Below, one piece after another: positions 1 to 7,667 of a stretch of 58,703 bases of DNA. Each line of letters begins with the position of its first letter. Within the stretch, counting starts at the first letter, position 1. This DNA is from an uncultured Lachnospiraceae bacterium (GTDB taxonomy: Bacteria > Bacillota > Clostridia > Lachnospirales > Lachnospiraceae). Under the pieces are notes generated by a model. The model had not been told where the DNA came from, ran no database searches, and saw only the letters and a program-made list of their open reading frames with translations. The stretch covers positions 1 through 58,703 of the forward strand of contig CAMNOU010000016.1 in NCBI GenBank assembly GCA_946546945.1. Reading direction: 5' to 3'. Position numbers and translations under genes: made by a program.

Positions 1-113
1 AAAATCGGTTACTCTCATTTTTTTATTTAACTCACATTTTCTTTACACCAATGTTTATTCCGCAGGGTTGTTTCATGAATGAAAATTTATATATGTGAGA
101 TAGTCCATTTTCA

Positions 114-162
114 TCGAGGGTTGCGGGTGCTATACATTATCACTCCCAACCCTCGACTTTTT
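114..162 (+). terminator. Intrinsic terminator-like hairpin
   Basis: A perfect 10-bp inverted repeat, TCGAGGGTTG at 114-123 and CAACCCTCGA at 147-156, is followed directly by a T-run at 158-162. It precedes the IS-like region and probably ends transcription entering from the left. It could alternatively be part of the mobile element boundary. Confidence 0.6.
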
Positions 163-229
163 GCCGGTGTATAGGTATCCTATCCTTATAGTATAGGTAT
201 ACGCCACCTATACATAAAGGGGGATAGTT

Positions 230-807
230 ATGCCGGCAACTGAGAAGAGATATCCAGACTGGGTCCAGAAGTATCGAACACAAGGGAAAACTGTCAAAAA
301 GAAAGGGGATGCTTACTACCTGTATAAGCGGACATCAAAACGCGTGCCAGGTAAAAAATATCCGCAGCCGGTTGATACCTACATTGGTATTATCACCCCG
401 GAGGGGATAGTTGAAAGTAAGAAGAAAAAAATATCTATGACGGATATCGAAGTATGGGAATACGGTTTTTCAAAAGCAGTCATGGATCTTTGTCCGGAGG
501 GCTGGAAACAGCCACTGGGAGATGACTGGGAAGATGTCCTCAGGATCATCATATGTGATTGGTCAGAGAGAAGTTGGCTAAAAAAAGAAGGCATCAGGAA
601 CAAAGATGATTTCAGATGCCAGTTTAACGCGCAGGCTGGCTCACTAAGCCGCAGGATATTTTCAAAGAGCACAAGATTGATATAAAAGACCTGTATCCAT
701 TAAAAGAGATATATCTTGTTATTATGGGAAAGGAAAAAGCGATTTCAAAGATAGACCCAGAGCAACAGATCCTAATCAACAGGCTGGGCCTTGAACTGGA
801 GGTGTGA
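230..807 (+). pseudogene. Frameshifted accessory ORF upstream of the ISAs1-type transposase
   Basis: The ATG at 230 follows a clear GGGGG-type ribosome site and opens a 151-residue frame ending at 685. In the neighbouring frame the reading continues from about 643 (KPQDIFKEHKIDIKDLYP...) to a TGA at 805-807, and this continuation is composed like a genuine protein. One missing base near 643 therefore appears to have split a protein of roughly 192 residues. The N-terminal part (KGDAYYLYKR followed by DTYIGIITPEGIV) resembles the beta-rich start of IS4/IS1634-type transposases, but no DDE domain follows. The frame ends inside the start region of the transposase, which suggests translational coupling. 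The role is unknown; a transposase-regulating or DNA-binding accessory protein is a guess. A programmed frameshift is possible, but I see no slippery heptamer. Confidence 0.55.
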
Positions 808-2095
808 GGAGACCAGATTTCTTGTAAAGACGCTCTATGAAACAATGAAATCTGTAGAAGACCCTCGAAGCCCCCGGAAAAAGAAGCATGAACTGGCTGC
901 AGTACTGACGTATCTTGTGGCAGGATATGTAACGGGGCATACATCACTGCGTCGGTGTCTGGGGTGGTGCCGCCGGAATGAAGAATGGCTGAAGACGAAT
1001 GGGCTGTCCCTGCCAAATGGGATCGCATCACGTTCAACCGTGTCCCGATTTCTGAGCACAATCGATGAATTACTGTTTTTATTTGCTTTCATAGATTGGA
1101 TCGGTAGGATTGTTCGTACAAAAGGCGTTCATTTGGCGGTAGACGGGAAAGCGATCCGGGCTGCTGCGGAGAAGTGCAAAATGAAACAGGCTCCGATGAT
1201 GCTTCACGTGCTGGAAGTAGCAACTGGCCTGGTATTGGCACAACTGCCGATACCGGTGAAAGAAAATGAGATAACGAGTATCCCTGAGCTGCTATCTTAT
1301 CTGGATATACAGGAAAGCATCATCACGGCTGATGCGCTGAATACACAGACAAGTGTGATGGAACAGATCATCCGTCAGGGTGGGCACTTTGTCATGATGG
1401 TGAAGAGAAACCAACCGAACAGTTATGAGGAGATCGTCAGGCAGTTCGGGGCGATCAAACGGGAACGGGAACGAATGAGATCAGACCCTTCCTATCGGAC
1501 AATGTATCCGGAGTATATGAAAAAATATGATGAGGTAGTGTATTCAGAAAAGAATCGTGACAGATATGAGTACAGGGAATACAGGATCATCAATGATGCA
1601 TCATTTATATCAAAGACGTCGGAACAATGGTCATTTATAAAGAGTGTAGGATATGTTGAGCAGACACGCATCCTGGTGGTACGGGATAAAGATGGAAATG
1701 ATATCACGCCAACAAAGGAGAAATTTGTTCTGGAAGGATCTGCTCGGCAGCCAGTGCCTGGAAAAGGCGATATGGAGAAAGATGATATCCAGGTAGTGGG
1801 TATTATTTCAGATAAACAGATGAGTGCTGTAGAAATGGGCAGGTGCAAGCGGGAACACTGGAGCGTGGAAAACCGCCTGCACCATGTCCTGGATGATACC
1901 TTCCGAGAAGACCGATCTCCGGCTAAGGGGTCGAGGAACAATCTCGCACTGATCCGGAAGTTTGCCCTGAATATCCTTCGCCTTATTCAGATACAAACCA
2001 AAAACGGATCACCGATCATTGAGATGATGGATCTTCTCAATGATGACAGGAATCTGCTCAGAAAGTATGTCTTCGATCCAATAGAAAGCCTCTAA
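791..2095 (+). CDS. ISAs1-family (H-repeat-type) transposase
   Basis: This DDE transposase should cut and rejoin the ends of its own insertion element. The N-terminus carries the DDE_Tnp_1-associated region (SVEDPRSPRKKKHELAAVL at about residues 20-38), typical of ISAs1/H-repeat proteins. The catalytic acids appear as D in HLAVDGKAIR, D in TADALNTQ and E in the C-terminal block ENRLHHVLDDTF. The length of 434 residues is normal or slightly long for the family (about 370-440). The TTG at 791 overlaps the end of the preceding frame. An ATG at 845 is an alternative start, but it would remove the helix before the conserved DPR motif. The reading frame is intact, so the element could still be active. 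I could not fix its terminal inverted repeats or a target duplication by eye. Confidence 0.85.
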   Translation: MNWRCEETRFLVKTLYETMKSVEDPRSPRKKKHELAAVLTYLVAGYVTGHTSLRRCLGWCRRNEEWLKTNGLSLPNGIASRSTVSRFLSTIDELLFLFAFIDWIGRIVRTKGVHLAVDGKAIRAAAEKCKMKQAPMMLHVLEVATGLVLAQLPIPVKENEITSIPELLSYLDIQESIITADALNTQTSVMEQIIRQGGHFVMMVKRNQPNSYEEIVRQFGAIKRERERMRSDPSYRTMYPEYMKKYDEVVYSEKNRDRYEYREYRIINDASFISKTSEQWSFIKSVGYVEQTRILVVRDKDGNDITPTKEKFVLEGSARQPVPGKGDMEKDDIQVVGIISDKQMSAVEMGRCKREHWSVENRLHHVLDDTFREDRSPAKGSRNNLALIRKFALNILRLIQIQTKNGSPIIEMMDLLNDDRNLLRKYVFDPIESL

Positions 2096-2564
2096 TCAAG
2101 TACGCCTCGGGCGTACTTGCCGCGGCGCGCTTTCCGCTTGCGCGCCTGCGATCCGCCGGAGGCTTCAATCTTCAGCGCAGGTATGAAACCCATGCTGAAG
2201 ACGAAAATGTTAATTTGGCGCATTCCTCTCACGACTAAAGTCACGAGAATCCTGCGCTGAATATTGAAGAAGATGCTTTAATAATGGAGGATTGAAAAAA
2301 TGAAGTCAATACTCTATAGGAGATTTATGCGCTTTTTTTTAGGAAAACGCTCATTTTAAATGAAGAGGCATGCGGGAACGTAGCAGACGCATGCTTTCCT
2401 TTTCAAAGAGCGAGGATACGGCTCTGCTTGAGATGTTCGTGAAACACCCCTGCTTTGTTTCTGCGAAAACTTGACTTCAGTCAGCTGCCGTGCTAAAATT
2501 AATGCGCTTAATATTGAAGAAAAAAATAATTTGACCTCGATTTCAGAAAGTTTCAGGTAATAAA
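2096..2564. other. Hairpin-rich intergenic region after the transposase
   Basis: No convincing gene lies here. A perfect stem, CAAGTACGCC and GGCGTACTTG, occupies 2097-2119. A GGCGCGC/GCGCGCC stem follows at about 2123-2146 and a GCATGCG/CGCATGC stem at about 2363-2395. A 16-bp direct repeat with one mismatch (GCGCTGAATATTGAAG against GCGCTTAATATTGAAG) sits near 2257 and 2504. A 19-codon frame starting with ATG at about 2300 after GGAGG is too short to call. The first stem recalls the CAAGT...ACTTG palindrome of the 178-bp repeat elsewhere in this window. Confidence 0.5.
2471..2499 (+). promoter_or_regulatory. Predicted sigma-A promoter of the TetR gene
   Basis: TTGACT at 2471-2476 and TAAAAT at 2494-2499 are separated by 17 bp, upstream of the TetR start at 2565. 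Confidence 0.6.
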
Positions 2565-3179
2565 ATGGCTATAAAAAAATCAAAGGAGCCTACGAAGAGA
2601 GAGCTGAACGCTCTCGAAACAAAAAGAAAAATATTTAATAAATCCATTGAATTATTCAGGAAATATGATTTCGATACTGTAACGATTGGAGACATTACCG
2701 GAGAACTGAACCTTTCCAAAGGTACTTTTTACGTACATTTCCCCAGCAAAGAATCCATTCTGATTGAGCAATTCCGGCAGATCGACGAGCACTATCTGGA
2801 TGTTCTGAAGGAACTTCCGGAGGATGTTTCAGCGATCGACACTTTGTTTGCACTCATGGATGCTATGTGTGAATACTGTGAAGATGTGGTCGGGCTTGCC
2901 TTAATGCAGGTCGTCTATGCCAATCAGGTTTCTCCCCGAAAAACCTCCACCATTCTGATCGGCGAAAACCGTATGATCTACCGCCTTTTGGAGGACGTTT
3001 ATCAAAAGGGACTTGCTTCCGGTGAATTCCGGACTCTTCCGGAAGGCTTTTCGTTTTCAGATATTATCATGCGGTTCGCGCGGGCCCTGATCTATGACTG
3101 GTGCATGACAGACGGGGGGTTCGATTTGATTCAGGAAGGGAAAGAACATTTTCATCTTCTTTTAAAACTATTTGTATAA
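2565..3179 (+). CDS. TetR/AcrR-family transcriptional regulator
   Basis: This 204-residue protein has the TetR layout. An N-terminal three-helix DNA-binding domain (about residues 10-65) carries the recognition helix LNLSKGTFYVHFPSKESIL, and an all-helical ligand domain follows. Such proteins repress nearby genes until they bind a small molecule. A terminator at 3192-3220 makes it a single-gene unit. A decayed paralogue lies immediately downstream at 3349, then a LUD-domain gene, so these are plausible targets. The ligand cannot be deduced. The length is normal for the family (190-220 residues). Confidence 0.88.
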   Translation: MAIKKSKEPTKRELNALETKRKIFNKSIELFRKYDFDTVTIGDITGELNLSKGTFYVHFPSKESILIEQFRQIDEHYLDVLKELPEDVSAIDTLFALMDAMCEYCEDVVGLALMQVVYANQVSPRKTSTILIGENRMIYRLLEDVYQKGLASGEFRTLPEGFSFSDIIMRFARALIYDWCMTDGGFDLIQEGKEHFHLLLKLFV

Positions 3180-3191
3180 GGATTGACTTGC

Positions 3192-3220
3192 TGCCGGGAA
3201 CATTCCCGGCATTCTTTATT
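3192..3220 (+). terminator. Intrinsic terminator after the TetR gene
   Basis: GCCGGGAA and TTCCCGGC form a tight hairpin at 3193-3210, followed by a T-rich tract. It separates the intact TetR gene from the paralogous pseudogene. Confidence 0.7.
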
Positions 3221-3227
3221 TTTAGTC

Positions 3228-3256
3228 TTGCATTTATGATTTTCCTGTGATATAAT
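3228..3256 (+). promoter_or_regulatory. Consensus promoter upstream of the TetR pseudogene and LUD gene
   Basis: TTGCAT at 3228-3233 and TATAAT at 3251-3256 are spaced by exactly 17 bp. A short inverted repeat, AGTGA-N6-TCACT, follows at about 3263-3278 and could be an operator. The promoter should drive the broken TetR frame and, through it, the LUD-domain gene at 4000. Confidence 0.65.
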
Positions 3257-3348
3257 CCGGTTAGTGAATGAAGTCACTGAACACATCATCCGGGAGATGA
3301 CTCCCCTCTGATATACGATCAATTAGACACAAATTTGGAGGTTAGCAA

Positions 3349-3961
3349 ATGTCAATCCACGCTGCCGCGCAGCCAACACAGAGAGAACTGGATGCTCTGG
3401 AAACGAAGAAGAAAATATTCCTGACATCTGTACGTTTATTTGCCAAATATGGTTTTGATACGGTGAAGCGATATCACAGACAGGATCGGTCTGTCAAAGG
3501 GTACTTTTTACGTACACTTTCCATCTAAGGAATCCATTCTGCTGGAGCTGTTCAGTCAGATTGACCATCAGTATGAAGAGGCCTATCCGAAATTACCGCC
3601 GGACAGCACAATATCGGAGAAAATACTGGCCCTGATGCACATTATGTGCGACTACTGCGAAAATACCGTCGGTCTCGTTCTGATGCAGGTCGTCTATGGC
3701 TGCTAGGCATCCTCCAGAAAATCAACTCAGATTCTGATTGGTGAGGGAAGAACAATTTACCGCCTGCTGGAGGAACTGCACACAAAAGGCGTACAGGACA
3801 GAGAGTTCAACACACTCTTTACTTCCGCTGAATTTGCGGATTACATCATGCGCTCAGCCAGAGGACTGATTTATGACTGGTGTCTGACTGACGGCGGCTT
3901 CGATCTCATCACCGAAGGAGACCGGTACTTCCGTCTGATACTCAAGCTGGTACAGAACTAA
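3349..3961 (+). pseudogene. Degenerate TetR-family regulator (frameshift plus in-frame TAG)
   Basis: The region aligns along its whole length with the intact TetR protein encoded at 2565-3179, so it is a tandem paralogue. The frame from ATG 3349 reads a normal N-terminus up to GFDTV and then shifts near 3463-3470. The correct frame resumes as DITDRIGLSKGTFYVHFPSK. A TAG then interrupts VVYGC/ASSRK near 3703, where the intact copy reads VVYANQVSPRK. The remaining sequence keeps family character up to the TAA at 3959. Two independent lesions argue for real decay rather than a sequencing error. The GGAGG before the ATG and the promoter upstream are still intact. Confidence 0.85.
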
Positions 3962-3999
3962 TATTTACAGTCTTTTAATACAGAAAGAAGGTTGAAGAA

Positions 4000-4638
4000 A
4001 TGAGTGCAGCACAACAACATTATGAAAAGCTTGCCGCAAGTATCATAAAAAATCTGAAGAAACGCCGGATCAGCGGTTTCTACTGCCCCACCATTGAGGA
4101 AGCAAAAACAAAAGCACTCTCCTTTGTGCCGGATGGCGGAACCATCGGTCTGGGCGGATCCGTTACCCTTTCCGAATGCGGCATCATCGACGCGTTAAGA
4201 GGCAGAAATGACCTGAAGATCCTTACCAAAGGGGACGCGAAGACTCCGGAGGAAGCAGAGCAGATCATGCGGGATACTTTCTTTGCCGACTGCTATTTCA
4301 TGAGCACAAACGCTATCACGATTGACGGCGAACTGGTCAATATCGACAACACCGGAAACCGCGTTGCCAGCCTGATCTTCGGGCCGAAGAATGTTGTGAT
4401 CGTGGCAGGCATGAATAAAGTGACACACAATGTGGAAGAAGCGCTCCACCGTGTCCGTGATATTGCATCTCCTCCGAACTGCATTCGTCTTGGACGGAAC
4501 ACACCGTGTACCGAAACCGGGCACTGCATGGACTGCTATGCAGAGGGATGCCTGTGCAATCAGATCGTCATCACCAGACGAAGCCTGATCGAGGATCGCA
4601 TCAAGATCATCCTGGTCGGTGAAAAATTAGGATTCTGA
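4000..4638 (+). CDS. LUD-domain (DUF162, LutC/YkgG-like) protein
   Basis: This 212-residue protein is a stand-alone LUD domain. The glycine-rich GTIGLGGSVTLSECGI region near residue 50 and the block ITIDGELVNIDNTGNRVAS near residue 110 are typical. The C-terminal segment contains a cluster of cysteines (CTETGHCMDC...GCLC, about residues 169-187) that could bind a metal or Fe-S cluster. LUD proteins of this short type are widespread in clostridia and related to LutC/LutB of lactate oxidation, but most single-domain members have no proven function. It lies 38 bp after the TetR pseudogene and is probably co-transcribed with it. A strong terminator follows. I infer a redox or organic-acid role, not a specific reaction. 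Confidence 0.8.
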   Translation: MSAAQQHYEKLAASIIKNLKKRRISGFYCPTIEEAKTKALSFVPDGGTIGLGGSVTLSECGIIDALRGRNDLKILTKGDAKTPEEAEQIMRDTFFADCYFMSTNAITIDGELVNIDNTGNRVASLIFGPKNVVIVAGMNKVTHNVEEALHRVRDIASPPNCIRLGRNTPCTETGHCMDCYAEGCLCNQIVITRRSLIEDRIKIILVGEKLGF

Positions 4639-4748
4639 TTCATTGACGGTGTGCCCGCCAAACAGGATCCGGATTATCATTGTTAAATCGTGAAAGTATT
4701 ATTTTTTTAATATTTTCCCTTTTAAATATTCTCTCCTAAATGAAATGG

Positions 4749-4775
4749 AAAAACCGGCCCGACAGGCCGGTTTTT
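4749..4775 (+). terminator. Intrinsic terminator after the LUD gene
   Basis: AAAACCGGCC-N5-GGCCGGTTTT forms a strong hairpin running into TTTTT. Confidence 0.85.
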
Positions 4776-4814
4776 CTGATAGAATAATTATAGTAACCCT
4801 TCAGGGAGGAACAC

Positions 4815-5549
4815 ATGGATTACAATGCTTTTATAAAACAAATCGATGACTTTTATGCCGCCGGCCGCTTCGATGAACTGGGTACGTATTACCGCGGCGC
4901 GACCAGATTTGAGGAGGCTATCCGCTTTTTTCAGCTGGCCATTGATGACCTGGCAAAGACCTCCGGCAGAAAATCTCTCGAGTATGCAACTGCTGTCAAT
5001 AATCTCGGCGGGGCCTTCCGCATGTCCGGGCAATATGACAGCGCCCGCCGCTGCTTCACGGAGATGACCGCGATCTATGCGGAATACAAAGATAAAAATC
5101 CCATGCTCTATGCTTCCGGGATCAATAACCTCGCTCTTCTGGACCTGGCATGCAAAGACTATGAAAAAGCCATTCCCGCTTTGGAGAAAGCCCTGCAGAT
5201 CATGTCCCGCTTCCCGCAGTTTCAGTGGGAACAGGCTACCACACTCTGTAACCTCGGAATCTGTATGCTGCGCACCGGCCGGCTTGAAAAGGCGGAACAG
5301 GACCTGCTCCGGGCACGCAGCATGATTGCATCCATGCCGGAAAGCAGACAGGGACATCTCGGGGCAATCTGGAGCGCTCTGGGCGAATTATATCTGGAAC
5401 AAAACGACGAAAAAAAAGCTCTGAAGGCTTTTGAAGCCGCCAGAGCAACGATTCTGAAACACTATGGAAAAAACAAAGATTATGAAAATATGGAAGGGAT
5501 GATCAGGAAGCTGACCGCTGACCAGCCCCCTCTGCCGCCAGAAGAATAA
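4815..5549 (+). CDS. Tetratricopeptide-repeat protein
   Basis: This 244-residue soluble protein consists of consecutive TPR-like helix pairs. Segments such as YRGATRFEEAIRFFQLAIDD, LGGAFRMSGQYDSARRCF, LALLDLACKDYEKAIPALEK and LGELYLEQNDEKKALKAFEA carry the W/L-G-Y-A-F-A-P pattern. No signal peptide or catalytic domain is visible. Such proteins act as protein-binding scaffolds or sensors. A good GGAGG site precedes the ATG at 4815. It ends 16 bp from the stop of the convergent DsbA-fold gene. No partner can be assigned. Confidence 0.8.
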   Translation: MDYNAFIKQIDDFYAAGRFDELGTYYRGATRFEEAIRFFQLAIDDLAKTSGRKSLEYATAVNNLGGAFRMSGQYDSARRCFTEMTAIYAEYKDKNPMLYASGINNLALLDLACKDYEKAIPALEKALQIMSRFPQFQWEQATTLCNLGICMLRTGRLEKAEQDLLRARSMIASMPESRQGHLGAIWSALGELYLEQNDEKKALKAFEAARATILKHYGKNKDYENMEGMIRKLTADQPPLPPEE

Positions 5550-5565
5550 CCCGGGGTGTTGATCT

Positions 5566-6417
5566 CTAAGCCTCTCTTTGGTAGAAATTCCCGTCAAAGG
5601 AAACTTCACCGCATTCGGTCATCGGCTTCATCGCGGACCGGATCTCCTGCTGTGATGCTTCAAATGCCATACAGAGTTCCTGCAGCGAAATCAGTGGATG
5701 TTTCCGAAGCAGAGTTTCCAGTGCCTGCATGCTCAAAAGAGGTTTTTCCGGCTGTACGTTCCCGCCGGAAACTCTCCGGATCAGTTCTGTAAAAGTATCA
5801 TACCCGATCAGCGAATTGACCATAACCTTCCGTTCTCCGCAGCTGATTATATATGCGGGAAGTCCATAAATTCCCAGCGATCTTGTCTTTTTCAGATCCG
5901 TCAGAAAGGCATCCTCTGCCCTGCCTCCGTGATAACAGGAAAGGAAGACATCTTTGTCAATGCCGGCCTTCTGCACCACGCGGAGGATTTCTTCCTCCGC
6001 TGTTGTCTGCCGGGTCTCAACGATCGTCGCATAACGAAGAAGATACAAAAACTGTTCCGCTTTTTCAGGGGCGGCCAGCTTTACAGCCTCATAGGCAATG
6101 TCCAGCGGATATGAGCTTCTGTGTTCCTCATCAAACAAATGAAACCCATCCATATTGATCGGCATCCCGGAAATCGATTCTTCCTTCTTATAGATTCCGG
6201 CAAGCCTTCTGCAATATCTGCGGATGCCTTTTTCCGTTTCTTGCGCCAGTTCCTCCTGCGTCATAAAATCACTGACATCCCGGACCAGGCCTGCCATCAC
6301 ATAATCAAACTCAATATTATCAGCATAATGCGTCTCCAGTTTCCGGAAAATCGGCTCACACTCATAAGAAAGCCCCATCATCGGATCCGTAAAAGTGGTT
6401 ATGATTACTTTGTCCAT
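5566..6417 (-). CDS. DsbA/thioredoxin-fold protein lacking the CXXC motif
   Basis: The 283-residue protein begins VIITTFTDPMMGLSYECEP, the beta1-helix1 region of DsbA-fold proteins. The usual C-x-x-C after the DP dipeptide is replaced by M-G-L-S, so there is no redox-active cysteine pair. The cis-proline region survives as GIYGLPAYIIS near residue 195. The last 60 residues (LLSMQALETLLRKHPLISLQELCMAF...) look like a winged-helix extension. It is probably a non-redox member, for instance an adaptor or isomerase-like protein, as SpxH/YjbH-type proteins are. It is the last gene of the leftward redox cluster and starts just after the MIF-like pseudogene, whose stop overlaps its ribosome site. The family call is fairly secure; the function is open. 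Confidence 0.75.
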   Translation of the reverse strand: MDKVIITTFTDPMMGLSYECEPIFRKLETHYADNIEFDYVMAGLVRDVSDFMTQEELAQETEKGIRRYCRRLAGIYKKEESISGMPINMDGFHLFDEEHRSSYPLDIAYEAVKLAAPEKAEQFLYLLRYATIVETRQTTAEEEILRVVQKAGIDKDVFLSCYHGGRAEDAFLTDLKKTRSLGIYGLPAYIISCGERKVMVNSLIGYDTFTELIRRVSGGNVQPEKPLLSMQALETLLRKHPLISLQELCMAFEASQQEIRSAMKPMTECGEVSFDGNFYQREA

Positions 6418-6426
6418 ATACTTCTC

Positions 6427-6789
6427 CTATCTGAACCGGTTGATGTCGATGGCCATTCCATTTACGCCCCACACACCGATATCTTCATATTTGATATAGA
6501 TTCTGTCCGGACGGATTCCCAGAACATCGCCAATGTCTTTCGTGACTGCTTCTGAAAATCTGTCATAACCATAGTGTCCTTCATTTCCGAAAAATGCGGC
6601 TTCGATATAAGCAATCGGTGCATCCTGTTCTCCGCGCAGCCACAGATGGCAGCAATCTTCAAATTCCAGGAGCAGGTATTCCTCACTTTTCCCCGGAACC
6701 AGACCAATCGCTCTTCCAAATCGCTTTTTTAAGTCCGTTTCCTGTCCCTATGTCATCTCACAGCTTACTTTTACTTTGATAAAGGGCAT
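6427..6789 (-). pseudogene. MIF/tautomerase-like gene with an in-frame TAG at codon 14
   Basis: Reading leftward from ATG 6789 (GGAGG 7 bases upstream) gives MPFIKVKVSCEMT, then TAG at 6748-6750, then an uninterrupted family-like sequence (GQETDLKKRFGRAIGLVPGK... to GVWGVNGMAIDINRFR) ending at 6427. The catalytic Pro2 of MIF-type and phenylpyruvate tautomerases, the central LLLEFEDCCHLWLRG strand region and the full length of about 120 residues are all preserved. A single A-to-T change in a lysine codon would explain the stop. The start overlaps the 3' end of the hydrolase gene at 6771, and the DsbA-fold gene follows. TAG serves as a normal stop elsewhere in the window (for example fhs), so readthrough is not expected. 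A recent nonsense mutation is most likely. Confidence 0.75.
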
Positions 6790-7667
6790 TTCTCTTTCCT
6801 CCATTCCTGAATCTGCTCCAGGATATCATCCGCAACTTCCTGATTTTTTCCCTGATAGGTGTGGCCTGTCTTTTCGATAAAAATCAGTTTGTTTTCCCGG
6901 GCTGTCGGCATATGACGATTCAGATTCCGCAGAAATTCGGAAGGATCTCCATCTGTAAAGTTATCGTACGTTCCGACCAGAAGTGCACCATTGTGCGTGA
7001 TTCTCTCTGCCTGTGAAAAATCTCCGTCCGGAGATGTGTGGACATTGTTCAGCAGACCGGAAAATTGCCAGTCATAAGCCGTATTGGCTATACACTGAAC
7101 CCACCCCATAAACGGAAACGGCAGCATCTGATTGCCATCACCCCGCTCGACCTGCTCTTTGATTATCTGTTTCTCTCTGCCTGTCACGCCGGACATCATA
7201 TAGGTCAGATTTGCAGGAGACAGCAGGAAAAAATGCTCTACACGGGGGTCCTTATGACGGGACAGATAATAGATTACTTTGTTCGCTCCCAGCGAGTGCC
7301 CGGCAAGTATAATGTGCTCATATCCTTCCTGCTGCGCAAACGTCAGATATGCGTCAATATCCTCATCTGTATAGGAAAACCGCTCATTCCAGGATCCGAT
7401 CCTCTCTTCTTTTCCCGTATTTACATTCACGGTTTTGATTTCTCCAAAGGCATCGTTTGTCTGCGCATAGATAAAATCGATTCCTGCGCCGTTCAAAGTA
7501 TCGCCGATATTATAGTAAAAAGGATTGGAATAAAAGTTCCCGTGTATGCCGGTGATCGCAATCATCACCGTATCTGCGGTTCGTTTTTCCTCCGGACGGA
7601 ACAGCACTCCATTGAGCACAGATCCGCGTTTTGCCGCCACATTCAATCGAAACATTTTATTCTTCAC
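6771..7667 (-). CDS. Alpha/beta-hydrolase (lysophospholipase/esterase-like)
   Basis: This alpha/beta-hydrolase has a nucleophile elbow, ILAGHSLGANKVIYY, and the C-terminal His in the segment FIEKTGHTYQGKN. The acid is probably the Asp in LLVGTYDNFTDGDP. The early VMIAITGIHGNFYSNPFYY block supplies the oxyanion region. I chose the GTG at 7667 because a GGAGGGA site lies 5 bases upstream. The longer frame to 7754 would overlap the preceding OYE gene by nearly 100 bases. The chosen start gives 298 residues and an 11-bp overlap with the OYE gene, hence probable translational coupling. The substrate is unknown; the redox neighbours suggest small aromatic or acyl compounds. Confidence 0.8.
   Translation of the reverse strand: MKNKMFRLNVAAKRGSVLNGVLFRPEEKRTADTVMIAITGIHGNFYSNPFYYNIGDTLNGAGIDFIYAQTNDAFGEIKTVNVNTGKEERIGSWNERFSYTDEDIDAYLTFAQQEGYEHIILAGHSLGANKVIYYLSRHKDPRVEHFFLLSPANLTYMMSGVTGREKQIIKEQVERGDGNQMLPFPFMGWVQCIANTAYDWQFSGLLNNVHTSPDGDFSQAERITHNGALLVGTYDNFTDGDPSEFLRNLNRHMPTARENKLIFIEKTGHTYQGKNQEVADDILEQIQEWRKEKCPLSK

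Noticed and set aside
2300..2359. 19-codon ORF behind GGAGG
   Set aside because: Too short and of unremarkable composition; a leader-peptide role cannot be supported.
3349..6789. TAG recoded as a sense codon (for example pyrrolysine)
   Set aside because: Two in-frame TAGs occur, but one gene also has a frameshift and TAG terminates fhs; no supporting tRNA or Pyl gene is in the window. Kept only as a test in the findings.
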